This document shows, piece by piece, positions 30,656 to 39,193 of a DNA stretch of 64,000 bases (position 1 is the stretch's first letter; the number at the start of each line of letters is the position of its first letter). A model generated the notes under the pieces. That model had not been told where the DNA came from. It saw only the letters and a list, made by a program, of their open reading frames with translations, and ran no database searches. Source of the stretch: Pseudomonas sp. B33.4 (GTDB lineage: Bacteria > Pseudomonadota > Gammaproteobacteria > Pseudomonadales > Pseudomonadaceae); assembly GCF_034555375.1 (NCBI RefSeq), contig NZ_CP140706.1, forward strand, positions 3,897,001-3,961,000, written 5' to 3'. Position numbers and translations under genes: made by a program.

Positions 30656-30907
30656 CTATGCAGTTTGCCGGATCATCTGCGGACCACGGATGCGGTATTG
30701 CGACAGCAGGCGCATGACGTAGCCGATCTTGATCAGGGTCGGGCCGAGGATGGTCAGCGAATGCATCGTCACCAGCAGCGCAATCGGCATGTGGCCGTTG
30801 TAGAGATACGCACCGTAGATGCCGGCCAGCAACATGAGCAGACCAGCGATGAGGATTTTGCTCGACAGGTGCAGAACGTTCAGCGGGCTATCAAAGAAAG
30901 TGAGCAT
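30656..30907 (-). CDS. Small two-helix membrane protein, possibly PpyR-like
   Basis: This 83-residue protein has two predicted membrane helices: ILIAGLLMLLAGIYGAYLY (about residues 18-36) and PIALLVTMHSLTILGPTLI (about 40-58), then a basic tail (MRLLSQYRIRGPQMIRQ). ATG 30907 is clear. It resembles the small Pseudomonas proteins annotated as PpyR (regulator of psl and pyoverdine operons), but I base this only on size and helix pattern and cannot confirm it. It is monocistronic. Confidence 0.55.
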   Translation of the reverse strand: MLTFFDSPLNVLHLSSKILIAGLLMLLAGIYGAYLYNGHMPIALLVTMHSLTILGPTLIKIGYVMRLLSQYRIRGPQMIRQTA

Positions 30908-31220
30908 GGTGGCGTACTCCTGAGCGGTTCCTTTAGGTAAGTTGAGTCCATCAAGTCTCGTGCCAGATTTTCAATTGAATAGAATCAGTTAGTTGCACGA
31001 TAACGAGTCCATTTGACACAAGCCGGACGCAGTCAATTCGACCAGAAACCTTGTCATTAGGACTACAGCAAGGCACGAAAGGAAAAGCCGGTCTGCGGCT
31101 CGGTGTCTTCGTCGTCGGGATTTCCAATGCTCGGCAATTGTCGATCTACGGCACCGGCAATCGACCAAGGACTGACTACGCTGTAAATCCTGCGTGTCTA
31201 ACCTGCCGAGGATGACTGCC
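30908..31220. other. Spacer without recognised features
   Basis: About 313 bases lie between the divergent small membrane protein gene and the VOC gene. I see no gene, REP or clear hairpin; it presumably holds both promoters. Confidence 0.6.
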
Positions 31221-31724
31221 ATGCAACGCTTTCAAAAACTCACGCCCTGCCTGTGGTTCGACGATCAGGCCGAAGCCGCCGCGAAGTTTTACTGTTCGAT
31301 CTTCGATCACTCGAAAATCACCGGCCTGACCCACTACAGCAAGGTCGGCCAGGAATTTCACGGCAAGCCGGAAGGTGCGGTGATGACCGTCAGTTTCGAG
31401 CTCGATGGCCAGACTTTTACCGGGCTCAACGGTGGGCCGATGTTCAAATTCAGCGAGGCGATTTCGTTTCAGGTCAATTGCCAGAACCAGGAAGAAGTCG
31501 ACCATTTCTGGGGCCATCTGTCCGAGGGCGGCCCCGTCGAAGCCCAGCAATGCGGCTGGCTCAAGGACAAGTTCGGCGTGTCGTGGCAGATCGTGCCAGT
31601 GGCCTTTATGCACATGATGCTGGACCCGGACACCACCAAGTCACAGCGGGCGATGCAGGCGATGTTCCAGATGAAAAAACTCGACATTGCCGAACTCGAA
31701 CGGGCCTTTGCCGGCCAGAGCTAA
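31221..31724 (+). CDS. VOC-superfamily protein (PhnB / 3-demethylubiquinone methyltransferase-like fold)
   Basis: This 167-residue protein has paired beta-alpha-beta-beta-beta units typical of PhnB-like VOC proteins: LTPCLWFDDQAEAAAKFYCS at the N-terminus, VMTVSFELDGQTFTGLNGGP mid-chain, and QEEVDHFWGHLSEGG, KDKFGVSWQIVP. The family is often labelled 3-demethylubiquinone-9 3-methyltransferase, but most members have no known reaction. ATG 31221 is preferred over ATG 31212 because GAGG lies 9 bases before it. An AraC gene follows after 34 bases. Confidence 0.85.
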   Translation: MQRFQKLTPCLWFDDQAEAAAKFYCSIFDHSKITGLTHYSKVGQEFHGKPEGAVMTVSFELDGQTFTGLNGGPMFKFSEAISFQVNCQNQEEVDHFWGHLSEGGPVEAQQCGWLKDKFGVSWQIVPVAFMHMMLDPDTTKSQRAMQAMFQMKKLDIAELERAFAGQS

Positions 31725-31758
31725 TAAACTGGCGCGCTGGCCTGCCGGGAATACAACA

Positions 31759-32592
31759 ATGAAACACGTTGCCGCCAAAAACCCTGAAAAAGCCCCGCGC
31801 TTCTGGCGCGACGCGGCGCTGCCATTCATTGAAGCGCGGGCCATCGCCGATGGTCGCGAGGTCTGCTATGCGCGGCATTCCCATGCGCACTTTTCCATAG
31901 GCGCAATCACCGCCGGGCGCAGCACGTATGTGCACGAGCAGGCGCAGTTCGAGGTCGCGGCGGGCACCGTGGTGCTGATGAACCCCGGCGATGTGCATGC
32001 GTGCAATCCGATCGATGATCAGCCCTGGTCGTATGTGATGCTGTATGTCGAGACGCCATGGCTGACGGATTTGCAGCATCAGTTGGGGTTCAGTGCCGAG
32101 CTCGAGTTTCGGCGGTTTTCCGACACGCATCTGCAGGAGGCAGGATTGTTTCGCGACCTGATCGCGCTATACGACGTACTGGTCGACGAGCAACAGGATG
32201 TCTTGCGCAAGCAAAGCGCGGCGGTGGAATTCTTCAGCGACCTGCAACTGCGCCTCAACCCTGCCGGCCCGTCGTTGCGCCAGCCGAATTTCAAACTTGA
32301 ACGCGCGGCCGATTTCATCCGCGAGCACTGCACCGGGGTGCTGAATCTCGACGACATCTGCGCGGCGGCACAACTGTCGCCGTCGTACCTGATCCGCGCC
32401 TTCAAACAGCATTACGGCATGACGCCCCACGCGTTTGTGGTCAACCAGCGCATCCAGTTTGCCCGCGAGCGTTTGCGCGGCGGGCAGTTGATTGCCGATG
32501 TAGCACTTGAGGCAGGGTTTGCCGATCAGGCGCATTTTCAGCGGGCGTTCAAGCAGCATCTGGCGGCGACGCCCGGCCAATATCGCGGCTGA
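31759..32592 (+). CDS. AraC-family transcriptional regulator
   Basis: This 277-residue regulator has an N-terminal cupin-like effector domain (about residues 15-150, with HSHAHFSIGAITAGR and MNPGDVHACNP) and a C-terminal double helix-turn-helix (about 180-275, with LDDICAAAQLSPSYLIRAFKQHYGMTPHAF and VALEAGFADQAHFQRAFK). This layout is common in regulators of LysE-type exporters and metabolic genes. It probably shares a transcript with the VOC gene upstream. The ligand is unknown. Confidence 0.9.
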   Translation: MKHVAAKNPEKAPRFWRDAALPFIEARAIADGREVCYARHSHAHFSIGAITAGRSTYVHEQAQFEVAAGTVVLMNPGDVHACNPIDDQPWSYVMLYVETPWLTDLQHQLGFSAELEFRRFSDTHLQEAGLFRDLIALYDVLVDEQQDVLRKQSAAVEFFSDLQLRLNPAGPSLRQPNFKLERAADFIREHCTGVLNLDDICAAAQLSPSYLIRAFKQHYGMTPHAFVVNQRIQFARERLRGGQLIADVALEAGFADQAHFQRAFKQHLAATPGQYRG

Positions 32593-32640
32593 CACTTCAT
32601 CTGAAACTCAACACTTTCCCCCGTGGGAGCGAGCTTGTTT

Positions 32641-32751
32641 GATCGTTCCCACGCTCTGCGTGGAAACGCAGCCCGGGACGCTCCGCGTCCCTTCCAGAGC
32701 CGAACGCAGAGCGTCCGTTGAGGCATTCCCACGCGGAGCGTGGGAACGATC
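32641..32751. repeat. 111-bp palindromic element, copy 1
   Basis: The element starts GATCGTTCCCACGCTC and ends with the inverted copy GAGCGTGGGAACGATC. It has internal inverted pairs (GGGACGCTCCGCGTCCC, and CGCAGAGCGTCC facing them). It is nearly identical to the copy at 35285. A truncated REP half (GTGGGAGCGAGCTTG, 32623) abuts its left edge. Confidence 0.9.
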
Positions 32752-32781
32752 AATCGCTGGCCATCACATTCAGATATTGAC

Positions 32782-32801
32782 ATATCGGTAAATTCCGATA
32801 T
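32782..32801. promoter_or_regulatory. ArsR-type operator, site 1
   Basis: ATATCG-N8-CGATAT, a 20-bp imperfect palindrome (arms extend to 7 bp with a 6-base centre), ends 9 bases before the ArsR start codon. It matches a second site at 33128 in arm sequence and spacing, which indicates autoregulation. Confidence 0.75.
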
Positions 32802-32810
32802 CGTCGCGGC

Positions 32811-33113
32811 ATGGAACTACTCGAAATCTTCAAAGCCCTCTCGAACCGCACACGCCTGGAAATCCTCAAAGGCCTGAAGGATCCCGAGAAACACTTCCCT
32901 CCCCAGGATGAAGGGGACGTGCACACGGTGGGCGTTTGCGTCAGCAGTATTCAGGAAGGCGTCGGGCTGTCGCAGTCGACGGTGTCCGATTATCTGGCGA
33001 CGCTGCAACGCGCCGGCCTGGTCGAGGTCAGGCGCATTGGGCAGTGGACCTATTACAAACGTAACGAAGCAGCGATCAGTGCGCTGGCCGAGATCATCGG
33101 CAGCGAGCTGTAA
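32811..33113 (+). CDS. ArsR-family repressor
   Basis: This 100-residue winged-helix protein begins with the ArsR hallmark [20 protein letters not shown], then a recognition region [37 protein letters not shown]. It lacks the CxCxxC metal site of ArsR/CadC; a single Cys (HTVGVCVSS, about residue 44) precedes the recognition helices, so a thiol-, quinone- or electrophile-sensing mechanism is conceivable. A palindrome overlaps its promoter and the same palindrome precedes the quinone-oxidoreductase gene downstream. Confidence 0.88.
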   Translation: MELLEIFKALSNRTRLEILKGLKDPEKHFPPQDEGDVHTVGVCVSSIQEGVGLSQSTVSDYLATLQRAGLVEVRRIGQWTYYKRNEAAISALAEIIGSEL

Positions 33114-33127
33114 TTTTTTGCCCCACG

Positions 33128-33147
33128 ATATCGATAATTCCCGATAT
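33128..33147. promoter_or_regulatory. ArsR-type operator, site 2
   Basis: ATATCG-N8-CGATAT has the same arms and spacing as the site at 32782, 27 bases before the oxidoreductase start codon and 14 bases after the arsR stop. It suggests an internal regulated promoter. Confidence 0.75.
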
Positions 33148-33174
33148 CCCTTTTTACCGAAACGAGGAAATGCA

Positions 33175-34158
33175 ATGAAAGCGATGATCCTTACTTCATT
33201 TGGCGGCGCACAATCGTTCGAACTTTGTGAAGTGCCCAAACCAGTGCCACACGCGGGAGAAGTGCTGGTGCGGGTGCACGCCACCGCCATCAATCCGCTG
33301 GATTATCAGGTGCGCCGTGGCGACTATGCCGATCTGGTGCCCCTCCCCGCCATTACCGGGCACGACGTTTCTGGCGTTGTCGAAGCCGTCGGGCCGGGGG
33401 TGACGGCGTTCGTGCCGGGTGACGAAGTCTGGTACACCCCGCAGATTTTCGGCGGGCCGGGCAGCTATGCCGAGTACCACGTTGCGGCCGAAAATATTAT
33501 CGGCAAGAAACCGCCCGCACTGAGCCATCTAGAAGCGGCGAGCCTGAGCCTGGTTGGCGGCACGGCGTGGGAGGCGCTGGTCGTGCGGGCGGCGCTCAGA
33601 GTCGGCGAGAGCATTCTGATCCACGGCGGCGCGGGCGGCGTCGGCCATGTTGCGATCCAGCTGGCCAAAGCCATCGGTGCGAAGGTCTTCACCACCGTGC
33701 GCGAAGGCAATTTCGAGTTCGCACGGCGCATGGGCGCCGATGTGCTGATCGACTATGAAAAGGAGGATTACGTCGACGCGATCCTGCGCGAAACCGAGGG
33801 TCGCGGCGTCGATGTGGTGTTCGACACTATCGGCGGCGACACCCTGTCGCGCAGTCCCGATGCCCTCGCACAGCTTGGCCGCGTGGTGTCGATTGTCGAC
33901 CTTGCCCGACCACAAAACCTGATTCAGGCCTGGGGCAAAAACGCCAGCTTTCACTTCGTTTTCACCCGACAGAATCGCGGCAAGCTCGATGAACTGAGCG
34001 CCTTGATCGCTCGCGGTCAGTTACGGCCGCACGTTGGCGCCGTCTATTCGCTGGCCGACATCGGGCTCGCCCATGCCTTGCTGGAAACGCCCAACAACGG
34101 CGTCCAAGGGAAGATCGCGATTGCTGTCGTGCCGTCGCCAGAACTCGCCAATCGCTGA
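33175..34158 (+). CDS. Zinc-independent quinone oxidoreductase, MDR family
   Basis: This 327-residue medium-chain dehydrogenase/reductase has the GroES-like N-terminal domain ([20 protein letters not shown]) and the NADPH-binding Rossmann motif [20 protein letters not shown] (about residues 145-164). The catalytic and structural zinc ligands of alcohol dehydrogenases are absent, as in QOR/zeta-crystallin. ATG 33175 follows GAGGA by about 6 bases. It is preceded by an ArsR-type operator and followed by a monooxygenase-fold gene after 21 bases. A role in quinone or enone detoxification is inferred. Confidence 0.88.
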   Translation: MKAMILTSFGGAQSFELCEVPKPVPHAGEVLVRVHATAINPLDYQVRRGDYADLVPLPAITGHDVSGVVEAVGPGVTAFVPGDEVWYTPQIFGGPGSYAEYHVAAENIIGKKPPALSHLEAASLSLVGGTAWEALVVRAALRVGESILIHGGAGGVGHVAIQLAKAIGAKVFTTVREGNFEFARRMGADVLIDYEKEDYVDAILRETEGRGVDVVFDTIGGDTLSRSPDALAQLGRVVSIVDLARPQNLIQAWGKNASFHFVFTRQNRGKLDELSALIARGQLRPHVGAVYSLADIGLAHALLETPNNGVQGKIAIAVVPSPELANR

Positions 34159-34179
34159 ACTCAGTGCAAGGAGAACACC

Positions 34180-34488
34180 ATGATTTATGAGATCGCTTTA
34201 CTGCCCGTTCACACTGGGAAAACCGAAGCTTTCCAGCAGGCATTTGCCGAGGTCGAGCCGTTGCTCAGCCGCGCCAAGGGTTACGGCGGACACCTGCTCG
34301 CGCAAGGGATCGAAACGCCGGAGGTTTTCAATCTGATCGTGCGCTGGCAATCACTCGTGGATCACACGCCGGGGTTTGAAGCGAGTGAAGACCATCGGCT
34401 GTTCATGCTGGGTCTGGAAGAATATTTTTCGGAGGAACCGAAGGTTTATCACATTGAGGGCGGTGCCTTTCAGCAGCCGTTCGGCTAA
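34180..34488 (+). CDS. Antibiotic-biosynthesis-monooxygenase (ABM) fold protein
   Basis: This 102-residue ferredoxin-like alpha/beta protein fits the dimeric ABM fold: YEIALLPVHTGKTEAFQQAF at the start, then GYGGHLLAQGIETPEVFNLI and RWQSLVDHTPGFEASEDH. AAGGAG precedes ATG 34180. It follows the oxidoreductase by 21 bases and is probably in the same ArsR-controlled transcript. Members act on quinols, haem or polyketides; the reaction here is unknown. Confidence 0.8.
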   Translation: MIYEIALLPVHTGKTEAFQQAFAEVEPLLSRAKGYGGHLLAQGIETPEVFNLIVRWQSLVDHTPGFEASEDHRLFMLGLEEYFSEEPKVYHIEGGAFQQPFG

Positions 34489-34515
34489 TAATCTCTCGGC
34501 TACCCGCGATCCATT

Positions 34516-34604
34516 GTAGGAGTGAGCCTGCTCGCGATAGCGGTCTATCATTCGACATTTTATATTGACCGATAGACCGCTATCGCGAGCAGGCTCACTC
34601 CTAC
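34516..34604. repeat. REPIN (family A) with extended arms
   Basis: Perfect 34-base inverted arms (34516-34549 and 34571-34604) begin GTAGGAGTGAGCCTG and extend beyond the REP core to GGTCTATC. The loop is 21 bases. It is one of the longest uninterrupted inverted repeats in the window. Confidence 0.95.
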
Positions 34605-34609
34605 AGGGT

Positions 34610-35197
34610 TTACGGTAGCAGCAGGTATATCGCGCTGACGGCCAACAATGCTGCCATCACCCGATTGAACCAGCGCATCGCCGCCGCGTTGCCCAGATAC
34701 CCGCGCAAACACGTCCCGGCATACGCCCAGCAGCCGACCGACAGATAACAGATCACCAGATACACCGCCGCAAACTGCCACACAAAGCGCGCCTCGCCAT
34801 CGGCGACAAACGCGCCCATGCCCGCGACGCAGGCCAGCCAGGCTTTCGGGTTGAGCCATTGCATCACCGCGCCGTACAGCATCGACGGCGCCCGTCCGGA
34901 ATCACCGGCATTCAATTGCCCGTCATCCACGGCCAGTTTCCACGCCATGAACAGCAGAAACGCCACGCCGGCCAGTTGCACCACCCGGGTCATGAACGGC
35001 CAAAGCTTGAGCACCTCATGCAAGCCCAGCCCCATCAGCACCAGCAGCAACACAAACCCCAACGTGGCCCCGGCAACATGCCGCTGACTGGCGCGAAAAC
35101 CGAACTGCGCCCCGGAACTCAACGCCACAATATTCACCGGCCCCGGCGTGATGGACGCCGCCAGCGCAAACGCCGCCATCGAAACAATCAGACTCAT
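34610..35197 (-). CDS. LysE-family amino acid exporter
   Basis: This 195-residue membrane protein of the LysE/RhtB family has about six helices and the family motif ASITPGPVNIVALSSG near residue 14. A later conserved segment is MLYGAVMQWLNPKAWL. It should export amino acids or derivatives from the cytosol. Its stop lies 5 bases from a REPIN. No LysR or AraC regulator is directly divergent. Confidence 0.9.
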   Translation of the reverse strand: MSLIVSMAAFALAASITPGPVNIVALSSGAQFGFRASQRHVAGATLGFVLLLVLMGLGLHEVLKLWPFMTRVVQLAGVAFLLFMAWKLAVDDGQLNAGDSGRAPSMLYGAVMQWLNPKAWLACVAGMGAFVADGEARFVWQFAAVYLVICYLSVGCWAYAGTCLRGYLGNAAAMRWFNRVMAALLAVSAIYLLLP

Positions 35198-35284
35198 CGC
35201 ACACCTGCTTCAAATCGAGGAACAAGGTGCTCACGGTAGCGAGCACCCGGTCCTCGGTATTGAAGAAAATGCCCCTGTGATCCT

Positions 35285-35395
35285 GATCGTTCCCACGCTC
35301 TGCGTGGGAATGTAGCCTGGGACGCTCCGCGTCCCCTTCAGAGCCGAACGCAGAGCGTCCGTTGAGGTATTCCCACGCGGAGCGTGGGAACGATC
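35285..35395. repeat. 111-bp palindromic element, copy 2, next to a REP half
   Basis: This copy has the same length and ends as the one at 32641 (GATCGTTCCCACGCTC at its left end), with few differences. A family A REP half (TTCGCGAGCAGGCTCGC) follows at 35411-35433. Together they fill the spacer between bphP and the divergent LysE gene. Confidence 0.9.
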
Positions 35396-35447
35396 ACATG
35401 ACCCACCGCTTTCGCGAGCAGGCTCGCTCCCACATTAAAATCTACGC

Positions 35448-37685
35448 TCAGTCCAGACGCGGCACGGTAAAGCGGAACTCGCTGCCCTGCCCCGGCTCGC
35501 TCTCGGCGAAGATCCGCCCGCCGTGGGCTTCGACAATGCCCTGGGTGATGTACAAACCCAGCCCCGTGCCGGTCGGGTTGCCCTCTTTCACCGTCCAGTA
35601 ACGATCGAACACATGCGGCAAATGCTCTTTGGGAATGCCTTCGCCGCTGTCGCGCACGGTGAAGACGATGTCAGCGCCGACGGAGGTGGCAAGCACGCCC
35701 ACCGTGCCCAAGCGCGGCGTGAACTTGATCGCGTTGCCGACCAGATTCGACAGCACCTGGAACAGCCGCTCCGGGTCGGCGTGAATGCGCAAATCAGGAT
35801 CGGCCGCGAAGGAAATGCTGATGTCCTTGTCCAGCGCCAGTGGCGCGAGCAGTGCCTGCGCCTCTTCGAACATCTGCCCGACGTCGAGTTTCTGCGGGGT
35901 GATGGAATAGCGCCCGGCGTCGATTTTCGAGGTATCGAGCAAATCCTCCAGCAGTGTATTCATGCGTCCGGCAGCCTGTTGCATGGTGTCGATGGCGGTC
36001 GAGATCCGGCGCGAAGTGTGCGGGCCGTCCGAGCTGAAGGCCTTCTGCATCATGCCGCAGAGCATTGAAATCACGGTCATCGGGTTACGCAGATCGTGCG
36101 ACACCACGGCTACCAACTCATCGCGGGCGCGCACCGCTTCCTGCTCGCGACGCACTTGCCGGGCCAGATCGTTTTCCAGTGCCGAACGCCGCAAATCATT
36201 GGCGGCGAACAGATCACCGTGGCTCCACTTGGTGGAGATCCCGGCCATCTCGACTTTCCAGATCTCGAACGAGGTACGCGGGCGCAAACGCAGGCCGGCG
36301 TCGGAGTTTTCCAGGTCCAGCGGCTTACGCGGATCGCCGCTCCAATTGATGTTTTCCTTGACCTCTGGACGGAACCAGAACACGCCGTTGTCCACCGGTT
36401 TCGGCAGGCTCATGGCGAGCACACCGCTGGCCACCTGCTGATACTGCGCGGCCGGCGGGTAGGCACTGGCCAGGTTATGGCTGGCAAACACCGCTTCGCC
36501 GCTGTCCTGCAGCCACTTGTGCAAAGCGCGGATTTCTTCTGGCTCCGGGCAATTGCCGTAGCGGTGCAGTTGTTTGTCTTCGATGATTGCGATGCCGCCA
36601 GCGTTGGTGAGCGCCATCAAGGTCTGCGGCTGATTGGCCAGACCGTCGAAGACATTCTGCGGCGAGTCGATCATCGCTTGATTGAGCAGCGCCAACGCTT
36701 CGACTTTCTCTTCACGCTGGCGGCTGATCTCCAGCGCCTCCATGGCGCTGATCTGCAGCGACAGCACTTGGCCGATGGTCTGGCAGGCGGCGCGCAGCTC
36801 GTGCGGCACGTGCAACGGCTGGCGATTGCCGCAACTGATCAAGCCCCAGAGTTTGTCGCCCTTGAGCAGGGAAATGCTCATCGAGGACAGCACGCCCATA
36901 TTCTTCATGTACTGGCAGTGGATCGGCGACACGCTGCGCAGTGTGGCGAAACTCAGGTCCAGCGGCGTGTCGGTGTCCGGGCGCAACTTCGGTAGCAGCG
37001 GCACCGGTTGGTAGTCGGCATTGGGAATGATCCGCAGCCAGTTGGTGCGATACAGCTCGCGCGCCTGTTCGGGAATGTCCGAGGCCGGGAAAAACAGGCC
37101 ATTGAACACTTCCATCGACGGATCAGAGGCCTCGGCGATGACCTGACCGTGGCCCTCCTCCTCGAAACGATAGATCAGCACCCGGTCGTAACCGGTCATG
37201 GCCTGGATTTCCTTGACGCTGATGTCGTACAGCGCCTGTAGCGTGGTGGCCGCTTGCAGACGCTGGAGCATGCGCCCCAGATGCGTCTGGTTGCCGGCGA
37301 CGTTGCGCGGCTGGAAGTTTTCGACGTGGATTTCCAGCTCCAGAATCAGCACGCCCTGATGGCGATGCAGCAAGCCCTCGAACGCGGTGCCATTGAGCCG
37401 CAAGTGCAGCGGCGGCGCGTCGGACAGTGACGGTTGCTGCAAGGCTTCGCGCACTTGCGCCGCCTCAGTGTCGCCCAACAGACTTTCCAGCGGCTGACCG
37501 ATCAGGCTTTGCGGCGCCCGCGCCAGCAAGGTTTCAACGTTGGCGCTGACCTGAATGATCGCAAGTTCAGGCTCACTCAACGTCAGCAGCAAACCGTGGG
37601 GCTGGATCGCGCCGGGGAAGCGAATAGGCTCATCGGCACAGTTGGCCAGCAGTTCTTCAAAGGCTTCTTTGTCTTGCGCAGTCAT
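35448..37685 (-). CDS. bphP: Bacteriophytochrome histidine kinase BphP
   Basis: This 745-residue red/far-red photoreceptor kinase has PAS (about 20-110), GAF (140-300), PHY (320-490), HisKA (510-580) and HATPase_c (620-740) regions. Biliverdin would attach at Cys16 (NCADEPIRFPGAIQPHG), and the GAF PASDIP motif is intact. The phospho-acceptor lies in VSHDLRNPMTVIS and the ATP site in GNAIKFTP and GTGLGLYI. It overlaps bphO by ATGA, so chromophore synthesis and apoprotein are made together. No response regulator is adjacent and no receiver domain is fused. Confidence 0.95.
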   Translation of the reverse strand: MTAQDKEAFEELLANCADEPIRFPGAIQPHGLLLTLSEPELAIIQVSANVETLLARAPQSLIGQPLESLLGDTEAAQVREALQQPSLSDAPPLHLRLNGTAFEGLLHRHQGVLILELEIHVENFQPRNVAGNQTHLGRMLQRLQAATTLQALYDISVKEIQAMTGYDRVLIYRFEEEGHGQVIAEASDPSMEVFNGLFFPASDIPEQARELYRTNWLRIIPNADYQPVPLLPKLRPDTDTPLDLSFATLRSVSPIHCQYMKNMGVLSSMSISLLKGDKLWGLISCGNRQPLHVPHELRAACQTIGQVLSLQISAMEALEISRQREEKVEALALLNQAMIDSPQNVFDGLANQPQTLMALTNAGGIAIIEDKQLHRYGNCPEPEEIRALHKWLQDSGEAVFASHNLASAYPPAAQYQQVASGVLAMSLPKPVDNGVFWFRPEVKENINWSGDPRKPLDLENSDAGLRLRPRTSFEIWKVEMAGISTKWSHGDLFAANDLRRSALENDLARQVRREQEAVRARDELVAVVSHDLRNPMTVISMLCGMMQKAFSSDGPHTSRRISTAIDTMQQAAGRMNTLLEDLLDTSKIDAGRYSITPQKLDVGQMFEEAQALLAPLALDKDISISFAADPDLRIHADPERLFQVLSNLVGNAIKFTPRLGTVGVLATSVGADIVFTVRDSGEGIPKEHLPHVFDRYWTVKEGNPTGTGLGLYITQGIVEAHGGRIFAESEPGQGSEFRFTVPRLD

Positions 37686-38296
37686 GCCAGTACCTCCCGG
37701 CTTTCGAGCCAGCGCTCGAAACAGCTGAATGTGGTTTGTGCCGCTGTGACGACGGCGGTGCGTTCGTCGGCGCTGATCGGGCGATTGCCCAGATATTCGA
37801 TGAAATCGCGCCAGCGGCGCCCGGTGGCGGCGCCGTAGATATCAAGAAAGGCTGCGCCGTTGTCGGCTTCCAGGCCTAACCGTGCAGAAATTTCCCGGCG
37901 CAGAATCTGCCCGCCGAGCGTTGCGCCCTCGAGGACGTAGAGCACGCCAAGGCAGGCAGCGCTGGAGTCGATCACCGGCAACTGCTCACACTGCGGCAGA
38001 CCTTGCAGCGCTTCGGCAGATACGCCCAGCGCGTGCAGATCAATGCGCAAGGTTGGCGCTTTGAGTCGAGGCGTCAGATCAAAATCGGCAGGAATTGCAT
38101 CACTGCGGACCAAGGCGCTTTCCAACGGCAGATAGAAACCGTAATAGGCCTGCATCAGCTGCACAAAGGCCCGTGTATCGAGGGCATCGGAGAAAAAGGG
38201 AAGGCGTTTTTCCAGTGCGATGTGCAGCTCGGCAGTGCCGGCTCGCAGATCTTGCAGCACCGGTGGCACATAAACTTCACGGGCCTTTGCTTGCAT
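37682..38296 (-). CDS. bphO: Biliverdin-producing haem oxygenase BphO
   Basis: This 204-residue haem oxygenase opens haem to biliverdin, the BphP chromophore. The proximal haem ligand is His25 in GTAELHIALEK, and the distal helix is the segment CLGVLYVLEGATLGGQIL with its Gly-rich kink. ATG 38296 is clear. The stop codon overlaps the bphP start by four bases. A short leader (about 276 bases back to the divergent LysE gene) has no visible regulator site. Confidence 0.94.
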   Translation of the reverse strand: MQAKAREVYVPPVLQDLRAGTAELHIALEKRLPFFSDALDTRAFVQLMQAYYGFYLPLESALVRSDAIPADFDLTPRLKAPTLRIDLHALGVSAEALQGLPQCEQLPVIDSSAACLGVLYVLEGATLGGQILRREISARLGLEADNGAAFLDIYGAATGRRWRDFIEYLGNRPISADERTAVVTAAQTTFSCFERWLESREVLA

Positions 38297-38572
38297 GTAG
38301 ATCGCTCTTGGTGGGGCCGCCTGGGGCCAGACTGGATGAGTAAAACATAGGGCGAAATCTTACACGGCAAACGCCTTTTCTGACCGCATGGATAGTTTTT
38401 CCTGCCGAATCCATCCTTCTCTGATTCATTCAGAGTAAAGGCGTCAGCGAAAAGTTCGACCGCGTTACCCAACGGCGCCGGGCGCTGTACCGCGACAGCG
38501 CGGCGTGACTGTATGGGTCTGGGCGCGTTGGGGCTGTGATAAAAATATCGCTCTCGCTATTGGAGTACCGTC

Positions 38573-39193
38573 ATGGATCTCGCCACCCTCACCCTGTTTC
38601 TTCCGGCCTGTTTTGCCCTGAACATGGCCCCCGGGCCGAACAATCTGCTGTCGGTCAGCAACGCCACGCGCTATGGCTTTCGCCGCGCCTGCACGGCGGG
38701 CATCGGGCGGATTCTGGCGTTCGCCGGGATGATTGCGCTGGCCGGCGCGGGTCTGTCGGTGGTGTTGCAGACCTCGGAATGGCTGTTCCATGCGATCAAG
38801 ATCGTCGGCGCGGCTTATCTGTTGTACCTGGCCTGGCAGTTGTGGCGGGCCAATCCCGAGGCCGAGCAGCAGGTAACGGGCGCGACCGTTGGTTTCTTTG
38901 CATTGGCGCGGCAGGAGTTTCTGGTAGCAGCGGGCAATCCGAAAGCGATCCTGTTGTTTACCGCGTTTCTGCCGCAGTTCGTCGACCCGGCGCGCCCGGT
39001 CCCAGCGCAATTCGCTGTGCTCGGCGTGCTGTTCCTGTTACTGGAATGGATCGCCATCAGCGCCTACGCCTGGATGGGCCTGCACATGCGCCGCTGGTTC
39101 GCCGAGCCGCGCGGCAAGCGGATATTCAATCGTTGCTGCGCAGGCTTGCTGTCGGCGGCGGCTTCGGTGTTGTTAATGGCGAAGCGCGCTTAA
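38573..39193 (+). CDS. LysE-family exporter
   Basis: This 206-residue transporter has the LysE motif ALNMAPGPNNLLSVSNATRYG (residues about 15-35, split here by the first helix) and about six helices, with FLVAAGNPKAILLFTAFLP mid-chain. GGAG lies 7 bases before ATG 38573. It is unrelated in regulation to the exporter at 34610 and shares little sequence with it. Its stop codon overlaps that of the convergent VOC gene. Confidence 0.9.
   Translation: MDLATLTLFLPACFALNMAPGPNNLLSVSNATRYGFRRACTAGIGRILAFAGMIALAGAGLSVVLQTSEWLFHAIKIVGAAYLLYLAWQLWRANPEAEQQVTGATVGFFALARQEFLVAAGNPKAILLFTAFLPQFVDPARPVPAQFAVLGVLFLLLEWIAISAYAWMGLHMRRWFAEPRGKRIFNRCCAGLLSAAASVLLMAKRA

Noticed and set aside
30656-30907. Firm naming of the small membrane protein as ppyR
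   Set aside because: Resemblance in size and helices alone is not enough for a gene symbol.
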